64,000 bases of DNA from Telmatactis stephensoni (GCA_029948255.1 JALIZF010001711.1:248001-312000); one strand, 5' to 3'. Positions 1 to 10,945 are shown, counted from the stretch's first letter. Numbers and translations: made by a program. The notes: a model not told the origin generated them from the letters alone.

Positions 1-239
1 TGTTAATATTCTCCTGCTATCTTGAGCAGTCGTTTATCGCCATAGTAACCGGTTGTTGTCTAACGTCCCTCCCGCGTACTATTCATTTCCACTTGTCCTG
101 ATGATGGACGCTCTGTCATAAAGCTTGGCGAATTAAATAATCTTTATCTATCCTCGGATTTTCAGAGTAGCAAATACTCGCTAATATCTGCGGGACTTCT
201 CCACACTCACTACCTCAACTTTAAATATTTTTCATACGA
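1..239. other. Left-edge non-coding stretch
   Basis: No open reading frame, RNA gene or clear repeat was recognised here. It precedes a SINE-like repeat and the receptor pseudogene. Confidence 0.4.
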
Positions 240-430
240 CGCTCAACTCACATGTTGATTTTGGCTGAGGGAGGAAAAACGGTAGAACTCGGAGAAAAAA
301 ACCCTCGTGACATGGGAGAGAAGAACACATCAAACAAACTCAACTCACACAGTGTCCAAGCTGAGACTCGAATCCCGGACCACAGCGGAGACACGCGAGT
401 GGCTTCACTACTGCGCTACCTATACCAATA
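240..430 (-). repeat. tRNA-derived SINE-like repeat, minus strand
   Basis: Read on the minus strand the element begins with a tRNA-like head containing a box-B-like GGGATTCGAGTCTC. It continues into a body with TTTTTCCTCCCTCAGC and GTGAGTTGAG. The same body words recur on the plus strand near 9740-9800, 30480-30510 and 37350-37385, so this is one dispersed family. It is degenerate and not a functional tRNA gene. Confidence 0.6.
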
Positions 431-595
431 AATTCTAACGTAGTTAAAACTGAAATGTTCGGAAAAGCTGTTCATCAAAGTTTCAATGCAGTACTGAATA
501 ATTAATAATTTCATACTTTAAGGTTAATTTGTTATTCTAATGAAATCTGAGAGTTTCCCTCCTACTTGGTTATCTGATTCGGTGATGTTCGTACC

Positions 596-1522
596 ATGAT
601 CATGGATCCTTTGAATATCTCTCTAGCTATCAATGAGTCGTCGATGCTTTCCAATATCACCGACAAAATACGCAATGCCGAAAAGCCCTGTCTCGTTGAT
701 GACCCAATCGTTACAAGGGTTTTCCGTGTTATGGCCTACATTACTGTCATCCTTGTTTCCCTTTTCGGCAACACTATGACAGTGATCATAGTTGCCAAGA
801 ATCCCAAGCGAAGAAACTGCACTCGTTTTTGTCTTGCCAACGTGGCCGTCGCTGATCTAGTGATCACAGTCTTCTACATGCCAAGAATGGTTGTTCGAAT
901 GTTCTACGGAATTCATTGGCTTTTGGATGGCGTGTTGGGGCTTGTTGCGTGTCGCATTGTCTCGTTAATGCACCATACATCCATATTAGTGTCCGTATTG
1001 TTCGTTTTTGTAATCACTCTTGATCGCTTCTTCGCCGTTATCCTTCCGCTCAAGCGAATCATGACGAAACGCGTGACTACATTATTAATCGTCTCTTCTT
1101 GGCTTATCGCTGGAGCGCTCCGTACGCCATATTTGATATACCCAAATATTCGTTCTTCCAAAAGATATACCCTTTTGTGCTCCACGCTGTTTGATGAATT
1201 GTTCGTCGATCACGTTTCCCAGTATAGAAATGCTCTGCTTGGAATTTTTGGGTTCTTTCTGGTTTTCACTGTCTTCTTGTACGTGGCCATTATCAGTTAG
1301 TTGTGTCTAAAAAAGGCACCAGGAGTTACCACACAAGCAACAAGAACAAGACAAAAAGCAGGCCGAAATGTTTTGAAGATGTCGATCGCGATAGCGGTTG
1401 CTTACATCGTATGCTGGGGCACGTATTTCCTTTCTTTTCCCATTTATGGCTCGAGCGATCTCCCTTGTGAATTGAATTTTATAAGATTGTTTTTGGCTCA
1501 GATTAACGACGAATGGGGTTAA
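596..1522 (+). pseudogene. Class A (rhodopsin-like) GPCR pseudogene
   Basis: The frame opens with three N-glycosylation-type sites (NIS, NES, NIT). TM1 carries the FGN motif, TM2 has LANVAVADL with the conserved Asp, TM3 ends LDRFF at the DRY position, TM4 has the conserved Trp, and TM5 ends YVAIIS. An in-frame TAG at 1298-1300 follows TM5. The same frame then stays open through the third intracellular loop and TM6 (YIVCWGTYFLSF, matching the CWxP region) and stops at 1520-1522. TM7 with NPxxY and the C-tail are absent. A retrotransposon remnant begins just downstream, so its insertion may have removed TM7. The coding part has no intron, as in many cnidarian class A receptors. The ligand class cannot be assigned. 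A stop-codon polymorphism rather than a fixed pseudogene is possible, but the loss of TM7 argues for a dead copy. Confidence 0.8.
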
Positions 1523-1666
1523 GAGGTGTCTTAGTCGCTCTTCATATTTTTAACATATTTCTTTTACTACGCGGTCCTTTCATCAAGCAAAGCGATTTGT
1601 ATAAACCTAATACGTTGTGGAAAGACAGAATATTCTCTTTGTCCGTTAAAAGTCAATGTTTTGGCC

Positions 1667-2719
1667 ATGAAATACTGTCGAAATTCAGCTATCATCCTGG
1701 CAGCACTTCTACGAGGGCCGAACTTCGATCACAGAGGAGAAGGGCAGAATCTTGTTTCCGTGTCTGTGAATAAATATCTATTCACTCTATTTCTTCTTAC
1801 ATCTAACGATATCGAAATCAATCCTGGACCGTCGGTTATCAAACCCAAATGTACAATCTGCGAGAAAACGATAAGAAAGAATCAGCAAGACATTGGGTGT
1901 GATTGCTGCCTGCAGAAATTCCATCTAAAGTGTGCCCTACAACACAGCACTGGACGCAAGAAGATCCTTAAACCAGTAAATTGGTCATGTCTAAATTGTT
2001 TATTTCCTTTCAGTGATTCTTTTATGGAGGAAATTGTGCAGGATTTACCAGAAATAAATATTAATATTTACAGTCAAGAAGAACAAAATGCAAATTCAAC
2101 TCAAGAACCTTCAGTGGACGATCAGCCTCGCATCTTCACCTCAAGACAAAAGGACAATCGTGGCCTTCTAATCCTACACTTGAATGTGAACAGTTTGCAA
2201 AATAAATTTGAAGAAGTGCAATCTTTAATTCAACACGATTTTCGAGGGCAAGTGGCATTGTTGTCAGAAACCAAAATAGATTCATCGTATCCCAACAGCC
2301 AGTTTAAAATAGAAGGATACAATATGTACCACAACGACCGAGCCAAAGGAGGTGGGGGTATTATGGCTTAGTTTTCATCAAATCTAACATCGAAAAGACT
2401 ATCACTCCCAAGGACGTTCACTACAATCGAACCGCTTGTCATTGAATCTAAATTTGGCAGTCATGACGTGGTTGTTGTTTTGATATATAGACGCCCCAAA
2501 GCTTTTGGCAATGACTATTATCTTCGTCTGGAAAAAGACCTATATGACATTGCCTCTTGGGCTTCTCTCCAGAAGCAGTTCTTTATCATTGCTGGCGATC
2601 TAAATTTGGATCGATTTAAACCACAAGAGAGAGAAGGAAAAATCTTGCATGACTTAGAAGAAATACTGGGTCTCACTTGTTTGATAGACAAACCAACTAG
2701 AATTACAGAGAGTTTTTAA
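1667..2719 (+). pseudogene. LINE protein remnant: 2A-like peptide, PHD finger, AP endonuclease
   Basis: The ATG at 1667 opens a frame with a short hydrophobic stretch (YLFTLFLL), then a 2A-like motif at residues 48-55, then a Cys/His cluster at about residues 61-104 (CTICEK, CDCC, FHLKC, WSCLNC) that fits a PHD zinc finger. The exonuclease-endonuclease-phosphatase fold follows: LHLNVNSL, LLSETKID and, further on, IYRRP and AGDLNLD. A TAG at 2369-2371 interrupts the frame where a Tyr codon would be expected. The same frame continues to a TAA at 2717-2719, just after the PTRIT motif. The C-terminal endonuclease residues and all of the reverse transcriptase are missing. The frame stays open upstream of the ATG to about 1537, so the true start could be further 5'. 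Confidence 0.75.
1808..1831 (+). other. 2A-like ribosome-skipping motif (DIEINPGP)
   Basis: The eight codons match the D(V/I)ExNPG|P consensus at which the ribosome fails to form the Gly-Pro bond and releases the upstream peptide. It follows a Leu-rich segment (FLLTSN), as active 2A sequences usually do. It lies 55 codons from the ATG, so a short leader would be separated from the PHD-endonuclease part. 2A-like sequences at the N-termini of APE-type non-LTR elements are known in several invertebrates. Activity of this copy is not shown. Confidence 0.8.
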
Positions 2720-4730
2720 GAAAACGTGCATAAGCTTTTTTGGTCTCTTCCGCTTACCATCACCTCAAATCAGTATAAGCTAGTATACTGTTACTCATCT
2801 GTGTCGTTCTTAGCTGCCCAACCCTCTCTATTTTCTATATATATGAACTGCAAATCAAGGTATCTCATTAAAGATAGCTTATAACTTATTCTTACATATA
2901 GCTATTCTGATTCGGTCCTTTAATCAGTTTTCTTTTCCATATCTCATCAATCAATCAAGTACGAGAGTTCGTTATTTAACCCTTTATGGTTGTTAACTTG
3001 TGCACCCTCACTGTTGTAATCTATAAATTTTGTACTGTAAATTTGTTTTAATTTGTGTGGTAAATAAAAATATTTGAACCTTTGAACAATGCAGAACTGC
3101 TAAAGCAATCATCTGCCAGTGACCACATAGGGCAGAAATGCTAATAAAGGATAAAATGAAAGCAGCCAGTCACTTATCAAACCGTTTCAATAGAGTGGTG
3201 CCAAACATCATTATTTAACTAAGTAGGATATACAGTATATTACATCTGAAGTTTTTCACTTACTCACCCTGGATTTATGAAGCTTAACTTTCAAACATGG
3301 GTTCTTTGAGTGCTATCGATGAATCCTTATCCTTATATTGGCAGACCTGTGCAACTTCATCCCACTCGTTTTGGATTATAGGAATCATTATAAATTAACT
3401 AAACACAACGCACGCTACGATTGGCTAAAGGACTCGTACACTATAACAACAACAAACAACAACAACACTTGATTTTTATTACTCGCCAACCCATTTACAG
3501 TTGAAAAAGACAGCGCGTGCGCTGTAACCATGACATGTAACCAGTCAAGAACAAATAAAATTGTTCTTGGATTCCACCTCTGAAATGATTCACTTTAATC
3601 ATAATCATAAGTAGGAGACTGGAAAATAAGAATGAAAATGCGATCACAAATAAAATGAAAATAAAAGAAATAAGTATCAAATATATGTTTAATATAAATG
3701 CAAGCAAACAACGCACACACTTAATTCAGTGATCTGAAGTAGTCTACCCTCAAATACCTTTAATTTTTAAATTTAAATTTAAAATTCGTTATAACGCACC
3801 TGGCTTTGATCACGCTCGCATAGTACAGACTGTCAATTTCTGACTGCATCACTCTTCTGTCTATTCAACATATGATAATTTATTCATTTCTAAAGCGCAA
3901 ATATCAATTGAGTATTTTCAAATCCGCTAATATGTTCTAATATATACTATATATACTACATTTCTGCGCTCGTGATTCCACTTGAGTTTTGAACATTTTA
4001 TGACATCAAGAGTGTGTCAATAAGAGGACAGACAACTCAAAACCATCTTCAAATCGTTTTTTACAACAATTATTTGAGATAAAAGTTAAAAAATCCTTAT
4101 TAAACGGGGCAACAGAACGAGCGCATGCGCCGAAACGCGTCAGCAGTGTGTCTGTCCTCTTATTGACACACTCTAATCAACCAATTATATTGCGAGATTA
4201 GTATCAAGTGTTGTAAAAATATCAATATATGATACTTTTGATGATTGCGGTAGATTACTTTAGCATATATTCAAAAATTTAATCCAGATAAAGTGCCCAT
4301 AGCGCCGGTTGCGCATACAGCTTAAATGCTGTTTAGCCTCGCTTTGAACCCAATTTTCAAACTTCAATGACTATAAATCCAGAATAAACATCATTTTTCA
4401 TATATAACGACAAATCGCCATTCAAAATCGTTCTAATTCTTAAGACTTTTAAAATTGAAAGTGAGAGCCAAAAATAGTTTTTCTTAGCCTGTCATGAGAA
4501 CAAGGGCTATTATAACCCTTTTACATTGAGGATTCGACCAACTGCATTTTATACAAATGATGGAACTGTTATTTCTATCGCTTACCAATAATCCACTTTG
4601 AATTTTTTGGTTTGGTCTTTCGTCAAAGCGAAGAATCGGGGAATCTTGTGACCGTCGACTTTTACCGCAATGTACGTTAAATCTCGAGACTGGGCTACTT
4701 GACTTACGATATGTTTGATTTGATTAACAG
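2720..4730. other. Non-coding stretch upstream of the VWA array
   Basis: To about 3088 this is the tail of the LINE remnant. The rest is AT-rich with no convincing exon. It holds an inverted-repeat element at 4010-4173 and a short run of CAA units near 3447-3470. If the array gene has a signal peptide or a promoter nearby, I could not recognise it here. The last 145 bases (4586-4730) are open on the minus strand and are treated separately as a finding. Confidence 0.45.
4010..4173. repeat. Inverted-repeat (MITE-like) element
   Basis: The 24-bp arms at 4010-4033 and 4150-4173 are exact reverse complements (core GTGTCAATAAGAGGACAGAC). They enclose about 116 bp containing GCGCATGCGCCGAAACGCG. 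A diverged relative of the right half lies at about 24310-24420. There is no coding capacity. Confidence 0.8.
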
Positions 4731-5800
4731 ATCCTCGCAGGATTCCTGTAGTGGACCTTGGTTTTGCTGTAAGTGCAGCCTCCTCCAACAAAGCCAAAAC
4801 TCTAAAACACATGAAAGACATAATCAAGAGTGTTGTGACACGTTATGGCACTAATCGCATTCATTACGCCTTGATGACGTTTGATGACGACGCAAACGTC
4901 AAAATATCGTTTAAAGAAAAGATTACGGACCCGTCATCACTGCTGCCATTTATTAATGTCTTACCAGAGAGCCCCGGGATGTCCTCTATAGAAAAGGCAC
5001 TAGAAGAAGGTAAGTTCATATGTGAAGTCATTTTCACTGTCAGAAATACCGGAACGGACATGTACTCTTGCGAGCTTCGTTCTATTGTTCTCACTTGGAG
5101 GCTTCTATTTTGCTTACTCCTTTCATATTTGTTTCACTGTATCATATCTTAGATGAATTTCGAAAAGTGCGTCCTCTAAAACGGTTCAACACGATTCCGA
5201 AACTCCAAAATAGCTGTGCCCGGTACTCGAAAAAGGTGCCCATAAACGAAGCACTGATTTGGAAGGAGACGTGGACATTGATACCATCCCTTGCTTTTAC
5301 CTTTTCACCTTTAATGCGCTACACTGAACTCCAGCCCCTGTAAGAGAGACACCTCTATTAGGTGGACACATTTGACTGATCCCGACCTTTCAAAATTCCT
5401 CATATTGTCTGTAACGAATTCCCCTCTAAGGTGGACACCTATCTAAGGCGGACACTAAGAACTGGTACCGAAAATGTCCGCCTTAGAGGGAGTTCACTGT
5501 ATTTATATGTTTATTTTTCAGGTAAGAAGTTATTTGATAGTGATGCTGTTCGCAGTGAGGCCAAAAAGGTTCTTGTTGTCATTACCGATGCAAGATCAAC
5601 TGGTGATGCATCGAGAGAAAAAATTGCAAAACAACAACTGCATGAAAAGGATGTGGTGTTGATATACGTTGGGGTTGGTGATGGGGTTGACCATGTCGAC
5701 CTTTCGAACAAAGCCACCTCACTAAGTCACAAGATAAACACAACCACTGATGAGGATCCTGACGATGTTGCAGATAGAATAATTGATGCTATCAATAAAG
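4731..5800 (+). CDS. VWA module 1 (2 exons)
   Basis: 186 residues from exons 4731-5009 and 5522-5800. Strand 1 reads IPVVDLGFAVSAAS. Strand 2 ends LMTFDDDAN, with three Asp where most modules have VFG. The third core strand is KKVLVVITDARS and the closing helix ends IDAINKG. The interior intron (512 bp, phase 1) splits the Gly of KALEEG-KKLF, and its 3' part is a CAGTG-type inverted-repeat element. The start uses the AG at 4729-4730 because the nearer AG at 4739-4740 breaks the phase. This is the most 5' module found. Confidence 0.85.
5320..5501. repeat. CAGTG-type terminal inverted-repeat element
   Basis: The ends pair as TACACTGAACTCC and the reverse complement of GGGAGTTCACTGTA. The inside repeats AGGTGGACAC and AGGCGGACA. 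CAGTG ends of this type are typical of small non-autonomous hAT-like elements. It sits in the interior intron of module 1 and ends 20 bp before the splice acceptor. Confidence 0.65.
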
Positions 5801-5834
5801 GTATAGTGTTTAAGAGCTATATACCTTATTAGAT

Positions 5835-6080
5835 ATTACACCCAAAACACTTGATCTGAACACTTAATTTGATTAGGTATACCAGAACAGTTGATCTGGC
5901 TTGAAACACCAGAACACTTGATCTGATCAAGTACACCATAACACTTGATCTGACCAGGTACACCAGAACACTTGATCTGTCGAGGTTCACCAGAACACTT
6001 GATCCAATCTGCGGAAACTCGAGACCATTTGATCTGATTTGCTCTGCAACTCAAGAACACCTGGTCTGATCTGAACAACT
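5835..6080. repeat. Minisatellite with CACCAGAACACTTGATCTG core
   Basis: Seven or eight imperfect units of roughly 28-33 bp, each with a core close to CACCAGAACACTTGATCTG, fill the intron between modules 1 and 2. Unit spacing and the connecting bases vary, so the array is old or mutating quickly. The repeat stays within the intron. Confidence 0.85.
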
Positions 6081-6205
6081 CATTTGATTCGATACAGACG
6101 CTCTATCTGATTTGATAACCTCACATTTGACCTGATCTGTTACGCCTAAACATATGATGAAAGTCTCGTTAAACTGTTGCTTACTAGTCTCGACTGTCAT
6201 ACTAG

Positions 6206-6763
6206 GTCCCTTAGACTTTGCTGTCGTGGATATCGGATTTGCCATCAGTTCCACATCCATAGACGCCGCCACTACCTTCAAACTCTTCAAAGATGCCATC
6301 AAATCCATAGTTACCACATACAATACCAAGAACATCAGATACGGCATTATCGTCTTTGGCTCTCAACCCTACACCGTCCTGGAGTTCGGCGAAGCCCTGC
6401 CAAGCCAGGATATTCTAACAATGAAAATTGATGCAATTCTAAGACGAACGGGATCTCCAAATCTCATCGAAGCATTGAAAACCGCCAAGCAGATGTTCGA
6501 GAAACGAGGTAGCCGTCCCCATGCGAAAAAGTTTTTGGTCCTGATCCTCGACAATCGTGCTAATCATCCTCGAAGGTTGATAGACCCAGCAGCGAAACCT
6601 CTGGAGGAGTCGGGCGTGCGTGTGATTCCTATTGCTGTTGGTTCGTATGCTTACCCGCTGCAGCTCCAGAGCACCACTCCTTTGAGGGACAACATTATCA
6701 AGGTACCCAAGACTGAGGACCCAACTATCCTTGGCGAGAAGATTATCAGTAAAGTTAAGAAGA
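6206..6763 (+). CDS. VWA module 2 (single exon)
   Basis: 186 residues in one exon. Strand 1 is VVDIGFAISSTS, strand 2 IRYGIIVFGS. The MIDAS-Thr region is RTGSPNLIEAL, and the third strand KKFLVLILDNRA keeps an Asp. The closing helix is EKIISKVKKS. The exon starts after ACTAG at 6205 and ends at a GTAAGT donor, both in phase 1. The module's complete lack of an interior intron is one of only eight such cases. Confidence 0.88.
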
Positions 6764-6944
6764 GTAAGTCACTTTATTCTTTTTTCGCAGTCATAATAAA
6801 TACAGACGAACTATCTTCATCATCATCATGGTCATCACCGTCGTTGTTCTCCCTCTCCCTCTCCACCCCTCCTCCTTATTATAATTTATGTTTGGGAATA
6901 TTTATCGATCAGTGTGAGGAAAGGTGGTCTTAATGATTTTGAAA

Positions 6945-6945
6945 T

Positions 6946-6977
<32 letters not shown>

Positions 6978-7124
6978 AACCGATTCCTTCAATGTATTGA
7001 CTACACATCTTGTGAAGGACTTGTCCATATAAGGGAATATCTGTTTGAGGAAAATTGGTCTGAAATTGTTATAATTTTGAAATGGCATCATCACCATCAT
7101 CATCATCATCATCATCATCATCGA
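6945..7124. repeat. Two CAT/ATC microsatellites
   Basis: Runs of about ten CAT units at 6946-6974 and about twelve at 7087-7122 flank 110 bp of unique sequence in the intron between modules 2 and 3. The bases just upstream of each run (TTTTGAAAT before both, TGAGGAAA.TGGTCT) are similar, so the pair looks like a local duplication of about 140 bp. Confidence 0.8.
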
Positions 7125-7156
7125 TAGCTATATAATGACCATTTCTTTTTTTACAG

Positions 7157-8085
7157 ACTTAGGTACCCCTATGATCCCTGAAGTTAACCTTATATTCGCT
7201 ATAACAGCATCTGCAGCAGACGCAGACAAAAACTTCGCTCAAATGAAATCAGTGATAGATTCAATAATCCGTACATACACTATGGAATGGGTGCGTTATG
7301 GGATAATAATATATGGAACAGAAGCCACACCACGTGTTGGTTTATCGGCGGAATTCCCCACAGACGTAGTGTTAAGGACTTTGATTAGGAGCTACCAAAA
7401 ACCATCTGGAACACCAGCTATCGATAAGGTAAAGTATTCCTTACTTTTTGTTTGTTTGTTTCTGTGTTTTTTGAAGCAACCTGTCTCACTACTGCTGGGT
7501 TTCTGTCATTCCTTTAAGAATCAAAAGATAATGAACCAGTAGTCATGTTGGATGAACAAGCAAGATATACTAATGAAAAATCTTTTGTTAATTGAAGTTC
7601 ATCCAAGATGGCTGCCGTGACGTCACATGTAACCCAGTGATATCTCGCAGTGCATTTTGATTTCACACTTAATTTCAAAAAGAGGCACTTAAAAGAAGGC
7701 TGCTAGCTGTTTTCTTAATACGTTACCGTCTCAGCATTAGATTTTTGTTGTTGTGGCTAGTGTTGTTGTGATTTATGCCTTTGATTTCTTAAGGCTCTGG
7801 AAGAAGCCAAGAAAATGTTTGACGCCTACACAAAACGACCAAACGCTCGCAATGTTTTGGTTCTCTTCATTGACAAACAATCCAGCAACTCCCCTGGTGA
7901 TATCATGAGAGCAGCAAGACCATTGGAGGAAGACAGGGTAAAGGTCATCCCTGTTGCTATTGGCAACGAGGTCAATTTGGGTGAGCTTGATCACGTGACT
8001 CCTGAAAAGGATAACCTGATCACAGGAACAAACGATGAAGATCCTGGGCGTTTTGGAGAGAGAATTATGCACAAAGTTTTTAAAA
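7157..8085 (+). CDS. VWA module 3 (2 exons)
   Basis: 188 residues from exons 7157-7428 and 7794-8085. Strand 1 is IPEVNLIFAITASA, so even the first strand Asp is Asn. Strand 2 is VRYGIIIYGT. The 365-bp interior intron is phase 0 and falls inside IDK-ALEEAKKMF. The second exon carries VLVLFIDKQSS and VKVIPVAIGNEV and ends KVFKS at a GTAGGG donor. Confidence 0.87.
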
Positions 8086-8538
8086 GTAGGGTTTATTTGT
8101 TTGTTTTGTTTTGTCTTTTCGTTTGATTTTATTGTTTTGTTTGTTTGTTGTTGTTGTTGTTGTTGTTGTTGTTTTTAAACACTTTACTTTGTCTTCTCAT
8201 GTTCGGTCCTTTCGCCATTCATTCCATTTTCTTTGTGTTCTTTGTCTTCTTTCGTATCTGTCTCTTCCTGTCGTTTACATCTTTTCTATCCTCTCTTCTA
8301 CTTTTCTATTTTCTACTCAACTTCTCCTTTTGTTCTTCTCTTTCCTCTTCTATTTTACTTGTTATTTTGTTTTCTTTAGTCTTTGTTGTCTTGTTTCGTC
8401 CATTTCTGGGTTTTTTTCCCCGTCTACTCCTATTCTAATCTCTCTTTTTTGTTTCATTTCTCTCTTTTCTTTAATTGAATGAATTATTCAATCTTTTCTT
8501 TCATATTATTAAAGTACTGTCTATTTTTTTCTCATCAG
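8086..8538. other. Inter-module intron: GTT run and long pyrimidine tract
   Basis: A GTT microsatellite (about 8146-8172) is followed by about 300 bases of T- and C-rich DNA that reads as long hydrophobic nonsense in two frames. The tract leads to the module 4 acceptor at 8538. No gene is seen. Confidence 0.6.
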
Positions 8539-9571
8539 AGTTCCATCACGTACCAGAAGTCGATATTGCCTTTGCCATTCAAGCGTCGACGGCTGATGCT
8601 GACGAAACATTCTCCAAGATGAAAGACACAATCAAGAGGATTATCGATGTCTATGGCACTAAGAAACTTCATTATGCCTTAATCGTCTATGCGGACACAG
8701 CCACCATAAAGTTAAACTTTGGCGAGAGAGAACAGCTTCCAAGTGATAATGCACTCAAGCGACGTATTGACGATATACCAAGAGCTACTGGAGAGCCAGC
8801 TGTTGACAAAGCTCTTGAGGAAGCGAGGAAGTTATTTGAGAGCTCTGCCGCTCGACCTCAAGCACACAAAGTACGCGACTTGTTATGATACTTTTCTTTT
8901 TAACCTCTAGCGAACAAAAATAATGTTTTGTAAGCGATTATTTTTAGAGGCGTTGTTTATGGTGTTGACTAAATGTGGATGATGGTGATAACGGTGGTAT
9001 GTTTCATAAAAAGTGTTGGTAGTGGCAGTATTTGTTTTATTTGTTTTATGGTGTGGTTACTGATAATGGTGATGATGATGATGATTACAACTGTTTGTGG
9101 TAGCAATGTTGATAAAGTAGAGGCTTTGTGCGGTCATGAAAGATGCTTTTGACGTTCTTGAAAGCGTCCATGTTGGTTAGTAGGAATAATAAGATCACTG
9201 ATTATACTTTAGCAATAATCCAAATCCTCAGTGAAAGAGATTCTTTTGTTCCGATTATCCAAGATGACTACTGTTGTGTAATCATACAAACCTCTATTGA
9301 CACCATTGCTTCTGCTTACAAACTCTTTGCCGTTCAAAGGTTCTTGTTGTCATGCACGACAAACGCTCAACTAGTGCTCTAAATAACGTCAAGGATAAGT
9401 CACGTGATCTGGAAGATGACGGTATCGAGGTGATCCCAGTAGGAATTGGTAACCAAGTCGATTCTAATGAGATCTCTGGGATGACACCACACACTGACAA
9501 CATCATCACCACAAAGAAACCTATTGATCCTGGCAAGCTCGCCGAAGAAATCATAAAACGAGCGTTCAAAG
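8539..9571 (+). CDS. VWA module 4 (2 exons)
   Basis: 188 residues from exons 8539-8870 and 9340-9571. Strand 1 is VPEVDIAFAIQAST, with Gln in the MIDAS Asp position. The interior intron (469 bp, phase 0) lies at RPQAHK-VLVVM, a site shared with modules 7, 26, 37 and 38. Its donor follows AAA rather than AG, one of two exceptions in the array. The exit donor GTCTGT is weak; if it is not used, a TAG comes two codons later. Confidence 0.83.
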
Positions 9572-9654
9572 GTCTGTAGTTAGGAAATGGCCAGCACTTA
9601 GCGTGCGTCTATTGAGTTATAGATGCACGCGGAAGGCTGCTAAGCAAAAGAGAA

Positions 9655-9870
9655 GCGTAATAGTCACATGAGGCGCAGCCGTGATTCCTGAGCATCACAT
9701 GGGACTTGAGTTTCTCAGTTTTGAGTTTGTGGGTTTCTCTCGGGTTCTCCTCCAGTTTTCCTCCCTCAGTAAAAACGAACTAGTGAGCTGAGTGTTGTGT
9801 GCACAAAACGGTGCCTCCCAATTAGTGCGCAAGTGCTAGCAAACATTGGACACTCAAATAAACGCTTATT
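9655..9870 (+). repeat. SINE-like repeat
   Basis: Contains GGTTCTCCTCCAGTTTTCC, CCTCCCTCAGTAAAAAC, GTGAGCTGAG and the tail words GTGCGCAAGTGCTAGCA and CATTGGACAC. These are shared with the element at 30366-30625 and in part with 240-430 (minus) and 37348-37510. A tRNA-like fragment (CTGTAGCTCAGTCAATGG) follows at about 9910. It lies in the intron between modules 4 and 5. Confidence 0.65.
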
Positions 9871-10170
9871 TATTGTATTCATCATATTCTTTGAGTGTGG
9901 ACCAAGGGCTCTGTAGCTCAGTCAATGGACCACCAGATGAGTAGTAAACATTTGTCTTGTCTTTTCTGTCGATTTTCTCAATTAGTATATAGTCCGTTGT
10001 AGTGAGAAGAAAACAGCGCACGCTTGATCATGTTAATCATGTCCACTAAGTTTTGGACACACGCTTGCGCACACTTATTCAACAATTATAGAGCGCACAA
10101 AATATTTTAGCTAGGTTATAACATTTTTTATAAAATCCAGTATCACCATTACATTCGTTTCTGTTTTCAG

Positions 10171-10945
10171 TTCGGCCAAAGATTCCTCGAGTTGATATGG
10201 CATTTACAATTAGTGCTGGCTCAGCGAATTCCGTCCAATCATTCCAGTTCATGAAAAGTATTATCAAATACATCATTGATAAATATGGCACTAGCAGAAT
10301 TCATTATAGTCTGATAACCTATGGTAGTGAACCAACGGTGAAGTTTTCTTTCCGAGACCAAATAAGCGACCCTCGACGATTGAAACTTCATATTGATTTG
10401 CAACCAAGACCCAGCGGTGGCTCAGACCTTAACAAAGCCATAAGAGAGACGAAAAAAGTGTTTGAAAGCGATGCAGTTCGTCCTGATGCCCGTAAAGTAG
10501 CTGTGATTATGACGGATGTTGGTAGCACCGGTGACAAGGAGAATGCAAAGGTCGCAGCTAGAGATTTGGAGGCTAATGACATTCAGGTAATAAATATTGC
10601 ATTGTTATTCATTGTTATCAGAAGCTTTGTTCTCTAACGGTGGTGGACAACGGGTTTCATTGATCATCGACGAATTTCTCATATTTCGCTTTTTTCACCT
10701 TTGCACGCGATATCTTTGATTTATCAATGTGGAAGTCTTTGTCTTTGGTTACATGAGCAAAAGTGCAGTGTGTAATGCGTATATATGACATTGGATATTT
10801 TAGGTTATAACTGTTGCTATTGGAAACCAGGCTGATAAGAAGGAACTCGTGGATGTTACTCCTAAAACAGACAACGCTATTAATGCTACAACCAAAGATA
10901 AACCATCACATGTTGGCAATGAAATCATGAAACGCGTTAAACAAG
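10171..10945 (+). CDS. VWA module 5 (2 exons)
   Basis: 186 residues from exons 10171-10586 and 10804-10945. Strand 1 is IPRVDMAFTISAGS, strand 2 IHYSLITYGS. The MIDAS-Thr region is PSGGSDLNKAI and the third strand KVAVIMTDVGS. The 217-bp interior intron is phase 0 at NDIQ-VITVAIG, the same codon boundary as in modules 8 and 34. The second exon encodes only the last strand and helix and ends KRVKQG. Confidence 0.87.

Larger units (their letters stand above)
1540..3088 (+). mobile_element. Non-LTR retrotransposon remnant (CR1/L2-like, APE type)
   Basis: Span of a degenerate LINE. The 5' limit is uncertain and was set where the receptor frame ends. The coding part (1667-2719) has the N-terminal region, a PHD-type finger and about two thirds of an AP-endonuclease domain, and then stops. 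No reverse transcriptase follows. The sequence to about 3088 is AT-rich and ends in AATAAAAATATTTGAAC then TTTGAAC, short direct repeats like those at CR1/L2 3' ends. The copy therefore looks internally deleted rather than 5'-truncated, which is the unusual direction for a LINE. The clade assignment rests on domain order only. Confidence 0.65.

Noticed and set aside
5836..6347. Minus-strand frames of 80-98 residues
   Set aside because: They are antisense readings of the minisatellite and of module 2.
8111..8482. Hydrophobic 97-123-residue frames resembling membrane proteins
   Set aside because: T-rich intronic sequence. There is no homology-like motif, and the frames lie between two phase-1 splice sites.
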